A DNA stretch of 64,000 bases from AP-15 sp035538335 (lineage in GTDB: Bacteria > Pseudomonadota > Alphaproteobacteria > ATCC43930 > CGMCC-115725). The notes beneath the pieces were generated by a model that saw only the letters and a list, made by a program, of their open reading frames with translations, was not told the origin of the DNA and ran no database searches. Position numbers and translations under genes: made by a program. Within the stretch, counting starts at the first letter, position 1. Each line of letters opens with the position of its first letter. Positions 16,301-23,858 of the stretch are shown here, one piece after another. Where the stretch lies: the NCBI GenBank assembly GCA_035538335.1, contig DATLKN010000050.1:1-64000 (forward strand), written 5' to 3'.

Positions 16301-16498
16301 GACTTCTTCCGAGGAGAGGCCCGGGGCCTCTGTCTGCACGTCCACTTGCGGCGGCGCGAATTCGGGGAAGGCGTCGTAGCTCGCATGCTCGAAGCTGTAG
16401 GCGCCGTACACGACGAGGAGGCACGCCAACGTGACGACGATGCCGCGAAAGCGCAGCGCGAAACGGATGATGTAGGCTTGCAGACCGGTCGCCGGCAT
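13355..16498 (-). CDS. RND efflux pump, heavy-metal (CzcA/CusA-like) type
   Basis: A 1047-residue proton-driven inner-membrane pump of the RND superfamily. It has a single N-terminal TM, the periplasmic porter domain, a cluster of TMs with GEVVDDAVIGVEN (about 400-412, the proton-relay region in TM4; heavy-metal pumps have a related VDxAVxxxEN), a second porter domain and six C-terminal TMs. DAFPEFAPPQVDVQTEAPG near residue 42 is typical of the CzcA group. Together with the adaptor and outer-membrane genes upstream on the strand it forms a tripartite exporter. The metal is not readable. A REP-like repeat lies in the 214-nt gap before it. Confidence 0.9.
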   Translation of the reverse strand: MPATGLQAYIIRFALRFRGIVVTLACLLVVYGAYSFEHASYDAFPEFAPPQVDVQTEAPGLSSEEVETLVTRPIETAIGGVPGLQRITSNSIQGLSDIKVYFDPASEVYRDRQLVSEQLTRAAAQLPVGVQTPAMTPLTSSAATVLVIGFTSRTATLMRLRTIAKWTVRASLLAVKGVAGAEIFGGEERSTQILVDPDRLIRFGLGLDQVLRAARAATGIRGAGLVSTPNQRISVRTEGQSPRPADIARTVVAQHAGGSVTLGDVARVVTAPEPAIGGAEIMGRPGVVMNIDEQYGANTLEVTRGIEAALADLRPTLRRDDVRLYGRLFRPANFITAATRNLGVSLVIGAILVMTVLFLFLFDLRTAAICCSAIPLSLLAAVVVLQQSGITLNTMTLGGLAIALGEVVDDAVIGVENITRRLRENKRRETPRPPIRVVFDATFEVRSAVVYATFAVILVFLPVVTLSGVAGRLFAPLGITYISAVLASLVVAVTVTPALSLLLLPQRSREHEPPVLEWTRRRYEAGLRRIIAAPRLAIAAAALLTAGGLVLLPFFGATFLPDLQEGHFIVHMTAMPGTSISESLRMGARLTAALEKLPIVGSVAQRAGRAELAAAGDTHGTHQNEFEVDLKPVSGSAATAAKSEIMKQLQHFPGINISANTFLTERVNETFSGYTSPVAVDVYGNDLGRIDRTAQKVAQVLRQVRGAASVELQSPPGLPQLTIRLRRADLQRWGLDPVQVLDVLRTAYQGDVVGQTYEGDRVFDVVVRLAPRQAGNLAELRNLPLRAPDGTYVPLARIAEIRASSGRYEIQHQGGRRLQAVTLDVQGRDLASFEAAARRRIAADVSLPRGTYIAFSGAAEGQAQAQSELTLKSAFAGIGILLLLSVVTRNWRNLALVMANLPFTFVGGVAAAFAAGGVLSLGSLVGFVTLFGITLRNSMMMMAHYEYLVVQEGREWNRETALRGAADRLAAVLMTSLVTGLGLLPLAIGMNAPGREIEGPMALVILGGLFTSTALNLVLLPTLALRYGRFERAPAELDLMPPQAAAE

Positions 16499-16548
16499 TG
16501 CCCGCTACCGTCCAGGTTCCGAAATTCGAGGAGCCGAATGGGAGTCGG

Positions 16549-16638
16549 TCATTGCGAGGAGCCCGCAGGGCGACGCGGCAATCCCGAAGGGGCTTGGCAC
16601 TTCACCGACGAGATTGCTTCGCTGCGCTCGCAATGACA
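16549..16638 (+). repeat. REP-like palindromic repeat, copy 4
   Basis: Near-identical to 4626-4715 (same 90-nt length, two differences seen, and ggttccgaa 34 nt upstream in both). It lies between the adaptor gene and the RND pump gene, inside what should be one operon. Confidence 0.85.
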
Positions 16639-16712
16639 GGTTCCCCCCGCCCCGCGGAGCCGGGGATCGCGCCGGGGTGACGAGAAGGTGCGTCGGTCCG
16701 TTCGAAACATGA

Positions 16713-17744
16713 CTAATCCTCGATCGGAACCTGCGAGCGGAATTCCTCGGAGAGCAGCATCTGCGCGCCCTGCACGACGATTTCGTCGCCGGGCGGCAAT
16801 CCGGTGACGATGTATCCGCCGTTCGGCCCCGGACGGTCGGGGAGGATCTCGCGCCGCACGAAGGTGCGCGGCCCGGTGCGCAGATACACCCAGGCCTTGC
16901 CTTGCAGCCATACGACCGCGGATTGCGGCACCGCCAGCCCGCCGGCGATCGGCGCAGCGGGCAGCCGGACGCGCAGGTTCATGCCGGGCAGCAGGCGGGC
17001 ATCGGCCGGCGCGCTGTAGAAATAGCCGATCCCTTGCAGCCTCGGATCGGTGCTGGTGGCGGGCGACACGAAAGCGAGCCTTATGCCGGCCGCCCCGTTC
17101 GCCCATGCCGTCGCGGTCTCGGGCGGGCGCTTCAGCGTGACGCCCGGCGGCAGGATCACCTTGACGAGATATTGCCGGCGCGCGATCAGCTCGGCGACGA
17201 GCGGGGCGCCGTCGAGGAGCGCCTGGCCGAGCACGTTTCCCCAGTCCTGCCGCGCCGTTGCGCTCACCATCCCGACGCGGGCATGCGCCGTGGCGAGCGC
17301 CGCCTGGTCCACCGCGAAGCGGCCCTGCGCGCGCTGCAACTCGGCCGTCGATATGTTCTGCTGCTCGCCGTGCAGGATCTTCGCCCGCTCGAAGGCGGCG
17401 CGCGAGACGGCGAGCTTCGCTTCGGCGGTTTGCAGCTGGGTCGTCGCGTCGAGATAGCGGTTGTTCAGGGCGGTCAGGCCCGCCGCGTCGAGAACCGTGC
17501 CGTAGCCGGCGACCGTCCGCGGCATCGGCGGCGCGCTCGGGCGGGCCGTCAGGATGCCGTCGTGCTGCTGATCCGCGGCGCTGAGCGTCAAAGTGACGAC
17601 GCCGTTCTTCACCTGCATCCGCGACGGCGGGTTGACCGCGCCCTTTTCCGCAGCGACGCCCGCGCGGAGCGCGAAAAAGGCGGGCAATGCCGCCGCGCAG
17701 AGGGCGGCGAGGAGGATGCGGCGCCGGTTTGTCGAAAGCGTCAT
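16713..17744 (-). CDS. RND efflux periplasmic adaptor (membrane fusion protein)
   Basis: A 343-residue adaptor linking the RND pump to the outer-membrane channel. It has an N-terminal signal/anchor (RRRILLAALCAAALPAFFAL), a barrel-sandwich start (AGYGTVLDAAGLTALNNRY), an alpha-helical hairpin (residues about 95-145) and the beta-barrel and membrane-proximal segments ending GDEIVVQGAQMLLSEEF. Its ATG overlaps the stop of the outer-membrane factor gene (ATGA). It is somewhat shorter than CzcB, without an obvious metal-binding N-terminal extension. Order on the strand: outer-membrane factor, adaptor, pump. Confidence 0.88.
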   Translation of the reverse strand: MTLSTNRRRILLAALCAAALPAFFALRAGVAAEKGAVNPPSRMQVKNGVVTLTLSAADQQHDGILTARPSAPPMPRTVAGYGTVLDAAGLTALNNRYLDATTQLQTAEAKLAVSRAAFERAKILHGEQQNISTAELQRAQGRFAVDQAALATAHARVGMVSATARQDWGNVLGQALLDGAPLVAELIARRQYLVKVILPPGVTLKRPPETATAWANGAAGIRLAFVSPATSTDPRLQGIGYFYSAPADARLLPGMNLRVRLPAAPIAGGLAVPQSAVVWLQGKAWVYLRTGPRTFVRREILPDRPGPNGGYIVTGLPPGDEIVVQGAQMLLSEEFRSQVPIED

Positions 17745-19186
17745 GAGGCGGATCCCGGTAGCGGGCGGGACTCGACCGGCGGCACGGAAAAGGCCGCATT
17801 CGGCTCGAACAGGGGCTGCTGCACTGCATCCTCCAGGGCGCCGACCGCCTGCAGCTCGCCGACGCGCGCGTCGAACCGCGCGAGCCCGACCGTCGCGGTC
17901 TCGATCTCGGCGGTGACGAGTGTCGGCCGATCGACCTCGCCGATGCGAAACGAGGCGGCAACCTGCGCTTCGCGGCGCCGTGCCGCCGCGAGCAGCGCGT
18001 CGGCAGTGGCGAGCGCGCGCCGCGCCGCTCGGTAGCCGGCGACCGCCGTGTCGATGGCCGCGATGATGTGCGCCTGCAATAGGGTGAAGCTCGCCGCCGC
18101 TTGCCGGCGCTTCGCCGCCGCTTGCGCGATCTGCCCCTGATGCTGGTTGAAAACCGGCAGCTCGACCGCGGAGCTGATGCCGAACTTGTTGGTGCCGGCG
18201 TCGTACTCGTAGCCCGGTCCCAGGGTCAGGTTCGGGTATTGACTGGCGACCGCCAATTGCAGCTCCGACTGCGCCGCCCGGTAGCGGGCGAGGGCGGCCT
18301 CTACGTCGGTTCTGCCGGTCAGCGCCCGCCGCCGCAATTCGCCTTCGTCGAGCCCCTCGCGCAGCGGATCGCCGCGCGCGAAGGCGCCGAAGGAGACTTT
18401 CGCCCCGTCGAGCGCCGCGGCCGGCAGCCCGATGGCGGCCGCCAGCGCGGCTTTCGCCGCCGCCGCCGCCGCCTCGAAGCGGCGCAGCGCGATCGCGGTC
18501 TTGTCGCGGGCGATGCGCTCGCGCGCGACGTCGAGGGCGTTCGCTTCGCCGACCGCGAAGCGCTGTTCGAGCAGCCCCGCCAGCTGCTGCCGCAAATCGA
18601 GCCGTCGTCCGGTCAAGGCGATCCGCCGCCGCGCCGCCCAGAGATCGAGCAGCGCGGCGCGGACGCGCCCGCGCACCTGCCACCCCGCGCTCGCGAGATC
18701 CCAGCGGGCGGCGTCGGCGAGCCGCCGGGCTGCGGCGGTGCGGTATTCGCGCTTGCCGAATGTCTCGACGATCAGATTGATCATCGGTCCGATCGTCAGC
18801 GGCAGCGCGCCCGGCGTGATCGCGCCGGGGACGGCGGCGGAATCGACGGCCGCGCGCAAATCGAGGGACGGGTTCGGCCGCTGTCGCGCGGTGACGACGG
18901 CGGCGCGGGCGCCGGCGAGCCGGGCGCGGGCGACGTCGAGATCGGGGTGGTAATAGACGGCAGCGAGCGTCAAACTCGTCAGGTCCCAGCGCGCGCGTTC
19001 TCGCGGAACGGCTTTCTGCCGCAGCCCGGCGGCTATAAAGCGCAGCAGCCGCGGATTGTCGAGGCTGCGCGCCTCGAGGGCGGCCGCGTTGGCGCCGGGC
19101 GACAACAGCGCGGGGTGATAGCGCGCGCATCCGCCCGCCGGCATCGCCAGCGCGGCAAGCGCGAAAGCCACCCTCCCGACGCGCAT
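17741..19186 (-). CDS. TolC/CzcC-type outer-membrane efflux factor, possible lipoprotein
   Basis: A 481-residue outer-membrane channel protein with two repeated OEP domains of long alpha-helices (about 65-260 and 275-460). Typical segments are YHPDLDVARARLAGARAAVVTA and YPNLTLGPGYEYDAGTNKFGI. The N-terminal signal ends MPAGGC, which may be a lipobox with Cys20, as in many CzcC/CusC members. First gene of the efflux operon, translationally coupled to the adaptor. Upstream, 19187-19387 holds no gene. Confidence 0.88.
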   Translation of the reverse strand: MRVGRVAFALAALAMPAGGCARYHPALLSPGANAAALEARSLDNPRLLRFIAAGLRQKAVPRERARWDLTSLTLAAVYYHPDLDVARARLAGARAAVVTARQRPNPSLDLRAAVDSAAVPGAITPGALPLTIGPMINLIVETFGKREYRTAAARRLADAARWDLASAGWQVRGRVRAALLDLWAARRRIALTGRRLDLRQQLAGLLEQRFAVGEANALDVARERIARDKTAIALRRFEAAAAAAKAALAAAIGLPAAALDGAKVSFGAFARGDPLREGLDEGELRRRALTGRTDVEAALARYRAAQSELQLAVASQYPNLTLGPGYEYDAGTNKFGISSAVELPVFNQHQGQIAQAAAKRRQAAASFTLLQAHIIAAIDTAVAGYRAARRALATADALLAAARRREAQVAASFRIGEVDRPTLVTAEIETATVGLARFDARVGELQAVGALEDAVQQPLFEPNAAFSVPPVESRPLPGSAS

Positions 19187-19387
19187 GGCTGGCGTTCCCC
19201 CTCCCCCAAGGTCGCAAGGCGCTAATCTCGCGCCGTTGACGATGCCGTCGATCCAGCCCGGCGGCAGAGTACAGGCGAAGGCCCGCGATTGCGATTGGCC
19301 GCCGTGACGCAGGCGGCAATGGGCGGCGCCGGCTATTCGGGCGGGGCGCAGCGGCGCAAAAGACGGCGGCGCGGCGCCGGTCGTTCC

Positions 19388-19774
19388 TCAGCCGATGACC
19401 GCGACCCCCTGCACCTCGACGAGCATGCCGGGCCGCGCGAGGCCGGTCACGGTAATCAGCGCGCTCGCCGGGAAGTCGTCGCCGAAGATCTCCTTGCGCA
19501 ATTCGACGAAGCGGTCGCCCCAGCGGTTGTCGGTGATGAAGACGGTCATCGTCACCATGTCGCCGAGCTTGCCGCCGCATTCCTGCAAGGTCGCGCCGAG
19601 CCGAGCAAAGATCTCGCGCACCTGGCCGTCGAAATCGCCGGCCAGCGACTTGCCGCCCGCGTCCTCGAGCGTCGTCTGGCCGGCCAGCCAGACGATCCTG
19701 CCGCCCTCGGTGATGACCGCCTGCGAATAGGCGCGGGCCTGCGCCCGGTCCTTCTTCAGATAGCGCCTCGGCAT
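19388..19774 (-). CDS. RidA/YjgF-family protein
   Basis: A 128-residue trimeric RidA-fold protein; family members hydrolyse reactive enamine/imine intermediates, and divergent subgroups act in catabolic pathways. Visible: YSQAVITEGGRIVWLAGQT, FIRLGATL-like helix, MVTMTVFITD and the closing ALITVTGLARPGMLVEVQGVAV. The catalytic Arg of true RidA (R105 in the motif RxxV) appears replaced by the TGLARPG context, so this may belong to an Rid4-7-like branch. It stands alone between repeats, on the same strand as the DUF4286-type gene. Confidence 0.87.
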   Translation of the reverse strand: MPRRYLKKDRAQARAYSQAVITEGGRIVWLAGQTTLEDAGGKSLAGDFDGQVREIFARLGATLQECGGKLGDMVTMTVFITDNRWGDRFVELRKEIFGDDFPASALITVTGLARPGMLVEVQGVAVIG

Positions 19775-19790
19775 TTTGGTCCTCCTGCCT

Positions 19791-19914
19791 GTCTCCCTCG
19801 CCCCGCGTCAACGGGGACAGGGCCGAAACTCAGTCTCCCTCGCCCCGCGTCAGCGGGGAGAGGGTCGGGGTGAGGGGCTATTTCCGCAACTCCCCTTTTG
19901 ACGGGGCGAGGGAA
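19791..19914 (+). repeat. C-rich intergenic repeat (ctccctcgccccgcgtca units)
   Basis: ctccctcgccccgcgtcaac and ctccctcgccccgcgtcagc occur 41 nt apart, followed by an inverted relative (tttgacggggcgagggaatc). The units can pair with one another. This fills the gap between the RidA and DUF4286-type genes. Confidence 0.7.
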
Positions 19915-20544
19915 TCACGGCGACCGCCGATAGCCCCGGGCGACGATGCGCAGATGGTCGCGGAAATGCGGCCGCAGTTTCTCGGTCCAGGGCGTGTTCG
20001 CCGCCGTCTTCCAGGCTGCCGAATCCGGCACCTCGGGCGAGACGAGGCGGTAGATCGCGACGTAATGGTGCCGCCCGCCGCGGCCGCGGTAGCGCGCCGC
20101 CGAGAGCGTCCCGGGCACCGCAGCCAATGCCGGGATGTGCTCCTTGTTGTACCACTCGTTGAATTCCATCTCGTGCTCGGGCGGGATGTTCATCGCGTTC
20201 AACAGCAACGCCGGCGCATCGGCGCGGGGATCGCCTGCCGCGATGATCAGCTCGCCCTCGATGCGCGAGAGCACCTCGACCCGCGACATCATCCGCTTCG
20301 TCCAGGGCGAGAAATTCTCCCCGCTGATCGCGCGGTACTCGGCGCTGTGCAATACCTCGACGCTGTCGAGTTCGTAGGTGGCGATCGACTGTTTCGGGTT
20401 TTTCGCGCCGATCCACCGCTCGCAGGCGAGAAAGCCCGGGACGCGGGCGCGCTCCGGCACGTGTTCGAGGTCGTACCAGTCGTGAAACTCGTCCTCGGCG
20501 GTGGTCGAGAAATCGATCGCCGCGATCAGCATGCCTTCGCCCAT
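19915..20544 (-). CDS. DUF4286-type protein with duplicated dimeric alpha-beta barrel
   Basis: A 209-residue protein made of two similar halves. The first has FHDWYDLEHVPERARVPGFLACERW (about 21-45), the second FNEWYNKEHIPALAAVPGTLSAARY (about 129-153). This W-Y-x-x-E-H-x-P pattern is that of the DUF4286/EthD-like ferredoxin-fold family, whose chemistry is mostly unknown. GGAGGAAACC precedes the ATG at 20544. Neighbours (RidA, amidohydrolase) suggest a catabolic role. Most family members I recall have the same two-half layout. Confidence 0.72.
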   Translation of the reverse strand: MGEGMLIAAIDFSTTAEDEFHDWYDLEHVPERARVPGFLACERWIGAKNPKQSIATYELDSVEVLHSAEYRAISGENFSPWTKRMMSRVEVLSRIEGELIIAAGDPRADAPALLLNAMNIPPEHEMEFNEWYNKEHIPALAAVPGTLSAARYRGRGGRHHYVAIYRLVSPEVPDSAAWKTAANTPWTEKLRPHFRDHLRIVARGYRRSP

Positions 20545-20574
20545 GGTTTCCTCCTGTCTTGCTGATTCGGGCTG

Positions 20575-20639
20575 TCATTGCGAGGCGCGCAGCGCCGCGG
20601 CAATCCCGGCGAGATTGCGTCACTTCGCTCGCAATGACA
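20575..20639 (+). repeat. REP-like palindromic repeat, copy 5 (short)
   Basis: tcattgcgaggcgcgcagcg at the left and cttcgctcgcaatgacaatc at the right; a shorter, more diverged version of the family, between the amidohydrolase and DUF4286-type genes. Confidence 0.75.
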
Positions 20640-20650
20640 ATCGCTTACCT

Positions 20651-21733
20651 CTACGGCCGGGCCGGAAGCGGGATATCGAGCAGCCGCGCGGCGTTGCCGC
20701 CGAGGATCGCCGCCTTCTCGGGCTCGGAGAGCCCCTGCGCCCGTTCGATGAAGCCGACCGGGTCGACTTCGCCCATATCGGCCGGGTAGTCGGTGCCGAC
20801 CAGCACGTGATCGGCGCCGTATTGCGCGACGAGATATTCGAGCTGGTGGCGCGTGTAGACGAGGCTGTCGAAATAGAGCCGCTTCAGATATTCGCTCGGC
20901 ATCCGCTTCAGATGCTCGCAGCAATCGGGCCGCGCCGAGGCGGCGTGGTCGATGCGCCCCGAATAGGCCGGCAGATAGCCGCCGCCATGCGCGAGGACCA
21001 GCTTCAGATTGGGACAGTCCTCGAGGACGCCGCCGAAGATCAAATGATGCACGGCGACCGTCGTGTCGAGCGGGTTGCCGATGACGTTCGCGAAATAATG
21101 CTCGAAGAAGCGGCGCGGCTCTGTGTAGCCGTCGGGATGCATGAAGACGACGAGCCCCAATTCCTCGCAGCGCGCGAAGATCCTGCGGAAGCGCTCGGCC
21201 GAGAGGTCTTCGCCCGCGACATGCGTCATGATCTCGATGCCGCGGAAGCCCAATGATTTGTGCAGCCGGTCGAGTTCGGCGAGGGCGAGGTCGGGGGCTT
21301 GCAGCGGTACCGTGCCGAGGCCCGTGAAGCGGTCGGGCCAGCGGCCGCAGATCTCGGCGATGAAGTCGTTGGTGGCGCGCGCCGCGGCGAGGCCCAGTTC
21401 CGGGTCGGCGCCGTAATAGGTTTGGCGCGGCGCCGGCGAGATCGCCTGGATGTCGATCCCCATATGGTCCATGTCGGCGATGCGCTGCTCTGCCGACATG
21501 CCCTGCACGCGGGTGCGCACGCCGTTCTGCCGGTTGATCTCCCGGCTCTTCGGGTTGGCGGCGGTTTCGAGAAACCAGCGCGACACCGCCTCGTTGCCCT
21601 CGACCATCTCGGCCGCCTTCTCGCAGCGCACATGGCAGTGGATGTCGAGCGTGAACCATTTGCCGCGGGCGTGCGCCGGCCCGGGAAAATGCCCGGGGAT
21701 CGGCATGCCCGGCGGGCGGCAGGTGAACAGCAT
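20651..21733 (-). CDS. Amidohydrolase-2 family (ACMSD-like) metal-dependent hydrolase/decarboxylase
   Basis: A 360-residue TIM-barrel enzyme of the aminocarboxymuconate-semialdehyde decarboxylase/amidohydrolase-2 group. Metal ligands are visible as DIHCH (His32, His34), a His in VVFMHPDG (about 198), a His in LVLAHGGGYLP and Asp in VLVGTDYP. IEIMTHVAGEDLS and RIDHAASARPDC also fit. Family members decarboxylate or hydrate aromatic ring-cleavage products. With the RidA, DUF4286-type and cupin genes it forms a minus-strand set that could be an aromatic or nicotinate-like catabolic group, though no ring-cleaving enzyme is certain. Confidence 0.86.
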   Translation of the reverse strand: MLFTCRPPGMPIPGHFPGPAHARGKWFTLDIHCHVRCEKAAEMVEGNEAVSRWFLETAANPKSREINRQNGVRTRVQGMSAEQRIADMDHMGIDIQAISPAPRQTYYGADPELGLAAARATNDFIAEICGRWPDRFTGLGTVPLQAPDLALAELDRLHKSLGFRGIEIMTHVAGEDLSAERFRRIFARCEELGLVVFMHPDGYTEPRRFFEHYFANVIGNPLDTTVAVHHLIFGGVLEDCPNLKLVLAHGGGYLPAYSGRIDHAASARPDCCEHLKRMPSEYLKRLYFDSLVYTRHQLEYLVAQYGADHVLVGTDYPADMGEVDPVGFIERAQGLSEPEKAAILGGNAARLLDIPLPARP

Positions 21734-21766
21734 GTCTTTTCCTTTTCCCGGTCCTCTTAAAGCCTA

Positions 21767-21807
21767 CCTCATCCTGAGCCGGCGCGAAGCGCCGCGTCGA
21801 AGGACGC
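21767..21807 (+). repeat. Short hairpin repeat (catcctgag...gaaggacg)
   Basis: catcctgagccggcgcgaag then cgccgcgtcgaaggacgcac: a degenerate copy of the catcctgag/gaaggatg palindromic repeat that I know from Hyphomicrobiales genomes. It lies between the SGNH hydrolase and amidohydrolase genes. Confidence 0.5.
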
Positions 21808-21822
21808 ACCGGCGCAAAGAAG

Positions 21823-22977
21823 TCATTCGAACAGCGACAGGTCGATGCAGTCCCCCATCTTGGTATAGCCGAGGTCGCTCGGATGCAGATGGTCGCCGCA
21901 ATCATAGGCCGGCAGCATCGAGAGCGGATGCTCGGGGTCGCGCAGGGCCGCGTCGAAATCGACGACCGCGTCGAAAGCGCCGCCCTCGCGGATCCAGCGG
22001 TTGACGGCCTGCCGCACCGCCTCGCGCGCCGGCGTCCAGGCGCCGGGCAGGAAGGTCTCGTTCTCGAAGCCGGTCAAGGTCGCGCCGAAGATCTTGATGC
22101 CGCGGGCATGCGCCCGCAGCGCCATCTGATGGAGCCCGGCGATCATCTCGTCCGCCGTCGCCTCTTCGTCGGGCTTCGCCCAGCGGTTGCGGATGTCGTT
22201 GGTGCCGAGCATGACGATCGCGTGGCTGACGCCGGGCTGCGCCAGCACGTCGCGGTCGAAGCGCTTCAGGCCGCTGTCGCCGCGGATGTCGTGCAGGATG
22301 CGGTTGCCGCCGAGGCCCTGGTTCATGACCGCGAAGGGCCGCCCGCCGCGCGCGACGAGCCGCCGGGCGAGCTGGTCCGGCCAGCGGCAATGGGCGTCGA
22401 TCGTCGAGATGTTGGCGTCGGTCAAGGAGTCGCCGAGCGCGACGATGCCGCCCGCCTCAGGGGGTGCCGCGGCATCGACGCCGCAGACGAAATACCAGTC
22501 GCCGGTGATGTTGCCGACCGGCATATCGACGGCGCGGGTGAAATCGCCGGGCGGCGAGACGTAGTTGGTCTGGCGTGCATAGCGGCCGGTGACGCCGGCG
22601 GCGGCCGACACCTCGCCGGGGATATGGAAGGTGATCGCGAGGTCCGAGAGCGGCGGGAATTCGAGCGCGACGGGGTCGCTGACGACGAACGATCCGGCCG
22701 CAATCCAGGTCGAGGGCTTGCCGCCGAAAGCGAGCGCGCGGTCGGAGCCCGGCACGATTGCCGGCCCCTTGTCGCGCAACCCCACGCGCGCGGCGCCGAT
22801 GAAGAGCTTTTTGTTGCCGTGCGCGTTCGACAGGCGCACCCGCAGGCGCTCGCCGCCGAGGCTGACATGCGCGTTCATGCGAAAGGTCTGGTTGGCGAAG
22901 GCGACGCCTTCAGCCGGCGCGGGAGCTGCGGTCCAGGTCCCGACCCAATGAGCGCCCTGGGGCGTGTCGTGAGGCAT
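21823..22977 (-). CDS. SGNH/GDSL-family esterase
   Basis: A 384-residue SGNH hydrolase with an extra N-terminal beta domain (about 1-170). Block I GDSLTD (Ser about 183), block II Gly (QGLGGNR), block III GTND (Asn) and block V DHLHPSDLGY (Asp-x-x-His) give the full Ser-Gly-Asn-His set. The layout, beginning WVGTWTAAPAPAEG, matches secreted lipase/esterases of the sialate-esterase-like type, yet no clear signal peptide precedes it here. Substrate probably an ester of a sugar or small acid; not determinable. Confidence 0.88.
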   Translation of the reverse strand: MPHDTPQGAHWVGTWTAAPAPAEGVAFANQTFRMNAHVSLGGERLRVRLSNAHGNKKLFIGAARVGLRDKGPAIVPGSDRALAFGGKPSTWIAAGSFVVSDPVALEFPPLSDLAITFHIPGEVSAAAGVTGRYARQTNYVSPPGDFTRAVDMPVGNITGDWYFVCGVDAAAPPEAGGIVALGDSLTDANISTIDAHCRWPDQLARRLVARGGRPFAVMNQGLGGNRILHDIRGDSGLKRFDRDVLAQPGVSHAIVMLGTNDIRNRWAKPDEEATADEMIAGLHQMALRAHARGIKIFGATLTGFENETFLPGAWTPAREAVRQAVNRWIREGGAFDAVVDFDAALRDPEHPLSMLPAYDCGDHLHPSDLGYTKMGDCIDLSLFE

Positions 22978-23078
22978 GGCGCGATCGACCGATGCTGCCG
23001 CGGCGCGGCTCGCCGCCCGCCGATCCTAACGGGATCGGGGCCGCTCGATCAAAGCCTCATTGAACCAGCTCTGGAAAC

Positions 23079-23216
23079 TCCTCTCCGCCCCTGGGGGCGG
23101 AGAGGGTAGGGTGAGGTGGGGGATGACCCGGAGCGGGTTGCCGATAACCCGCCTCACCCTCCCATCGCTCCGCGATGGGCCCCTCCCTCTCCCCCCGAAA
23201 TCGGGCGGAGAGGGTT
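23079..23216 (+). repeat. C-rich intergenic repeat with two hairpins
   Basis: cctctccgcccctgggggcg...gagaggg (about 23081-23107) and ccctctccccccgaaatcgg...gagaggg (about 23185-23214) are separate hairpins joined by gggtgagg/cctcaccc arms, so the whole can fold as a cruciform. It fills most of the gap between the cupin and SGNH genes. Confidence 0.65.
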
Positions 23217-23220
23217 ATTC

Positions 23221-23724
23221 TCAGGCGACGCGCTCGTAGGGGTAGCGCTTCACCTTCTCCATGTTCTTGCCTTCGATGCGGATCAGCTTCGTCGGCCCGT
23301 CGCGGCGCGGCGAATGCAGGTCGCCCTCGTTGTAGAGATAGGCTGCGCCGGGCGTCAGCGTGTAGTCCTTGACCCGCCGCGCCTTGCCGGGCTTGCCCTC
23401 GCCGGGGCGGGCGACCGGGAAATAGTCGGTCATCACGGTCTGGCCCTGCGCCTGCCCATAGATCGCCCAGGACGGCCCGTGATCGTGCGGGTTGCTGTTC
23501 TTGGCGCCGTTATAGGCGTGCGCGAGGATGCAGAAGCCGAGCTCCGGATCCTCGTAGAGCACCTTGCGCTCGGGCGTGTCGTCGGTCAGATAGCTCGCGA
23601 TGAAGCGGTCGTCCTTCAGCACGTCGCGAAGCAGCGCGACGACTTTCTCGCGGCCGGCGGGGCCGGGATCGGCCTTCAGGATGTCGCGACATTTACCGGC
23701 GAATTGTTCGAGATTATAGCCCAT
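23221..23724 (-). CDS. Cupin-fold protein (cysteine dioxygenase-like)
   Basis: A 167-residue cupin. The metal-binding cupin motif 1 is visible as SNPHDHGPSWAIYG (two His near residues 80 and 82) and motif 2 as GAAYLYNEGDLHSP. The overall layout with an N-terminal helical segment (LEQFAGKCRDILKAD) is like the cysteine dioxygenase/3-mercaptopropionate dioxygenase group, but the substrate is not established. Single gene on the minus strand, divergent from the glyoxalase-fold gene. Confidence 0.75.
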   Translation of the reverse strand: MGYNLEQFAGKCRDILKADPGPAGREKVVALLRDVLKDDRFIASYLTDDTPERKVLYEDPELGFCILAHAYNGAKNSNPHDHGPSWAIYGQAQGQTVMTDYFPVARPGEGKPGKARRVKDYTLTPGAAYLYNEGDLHSPRRDGPTKLIRIEGKNMEKVKRYPYERVA

Positions 23725-23858
23725 CTACAGAATCTCCTCGGTATTTGCCCGCGCCGCGCGTTTTTGTGGGGGGCACGGGAGCGCATCGCAACTCTACTCG
23801 AAAATACCACGGCGAGATAAGACGGAAGCGAAGGTCGGGCATGAAAACGGAGAGGGAC

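Noticed and set aside
17745..19811. Extension of the adaptor frame upstream through the outer-membrane factor gene
   Set aside because: The upstream part is an out-of-frame reading of the TolC-type gene; the true start at 17744 overlaps that gene's stop.
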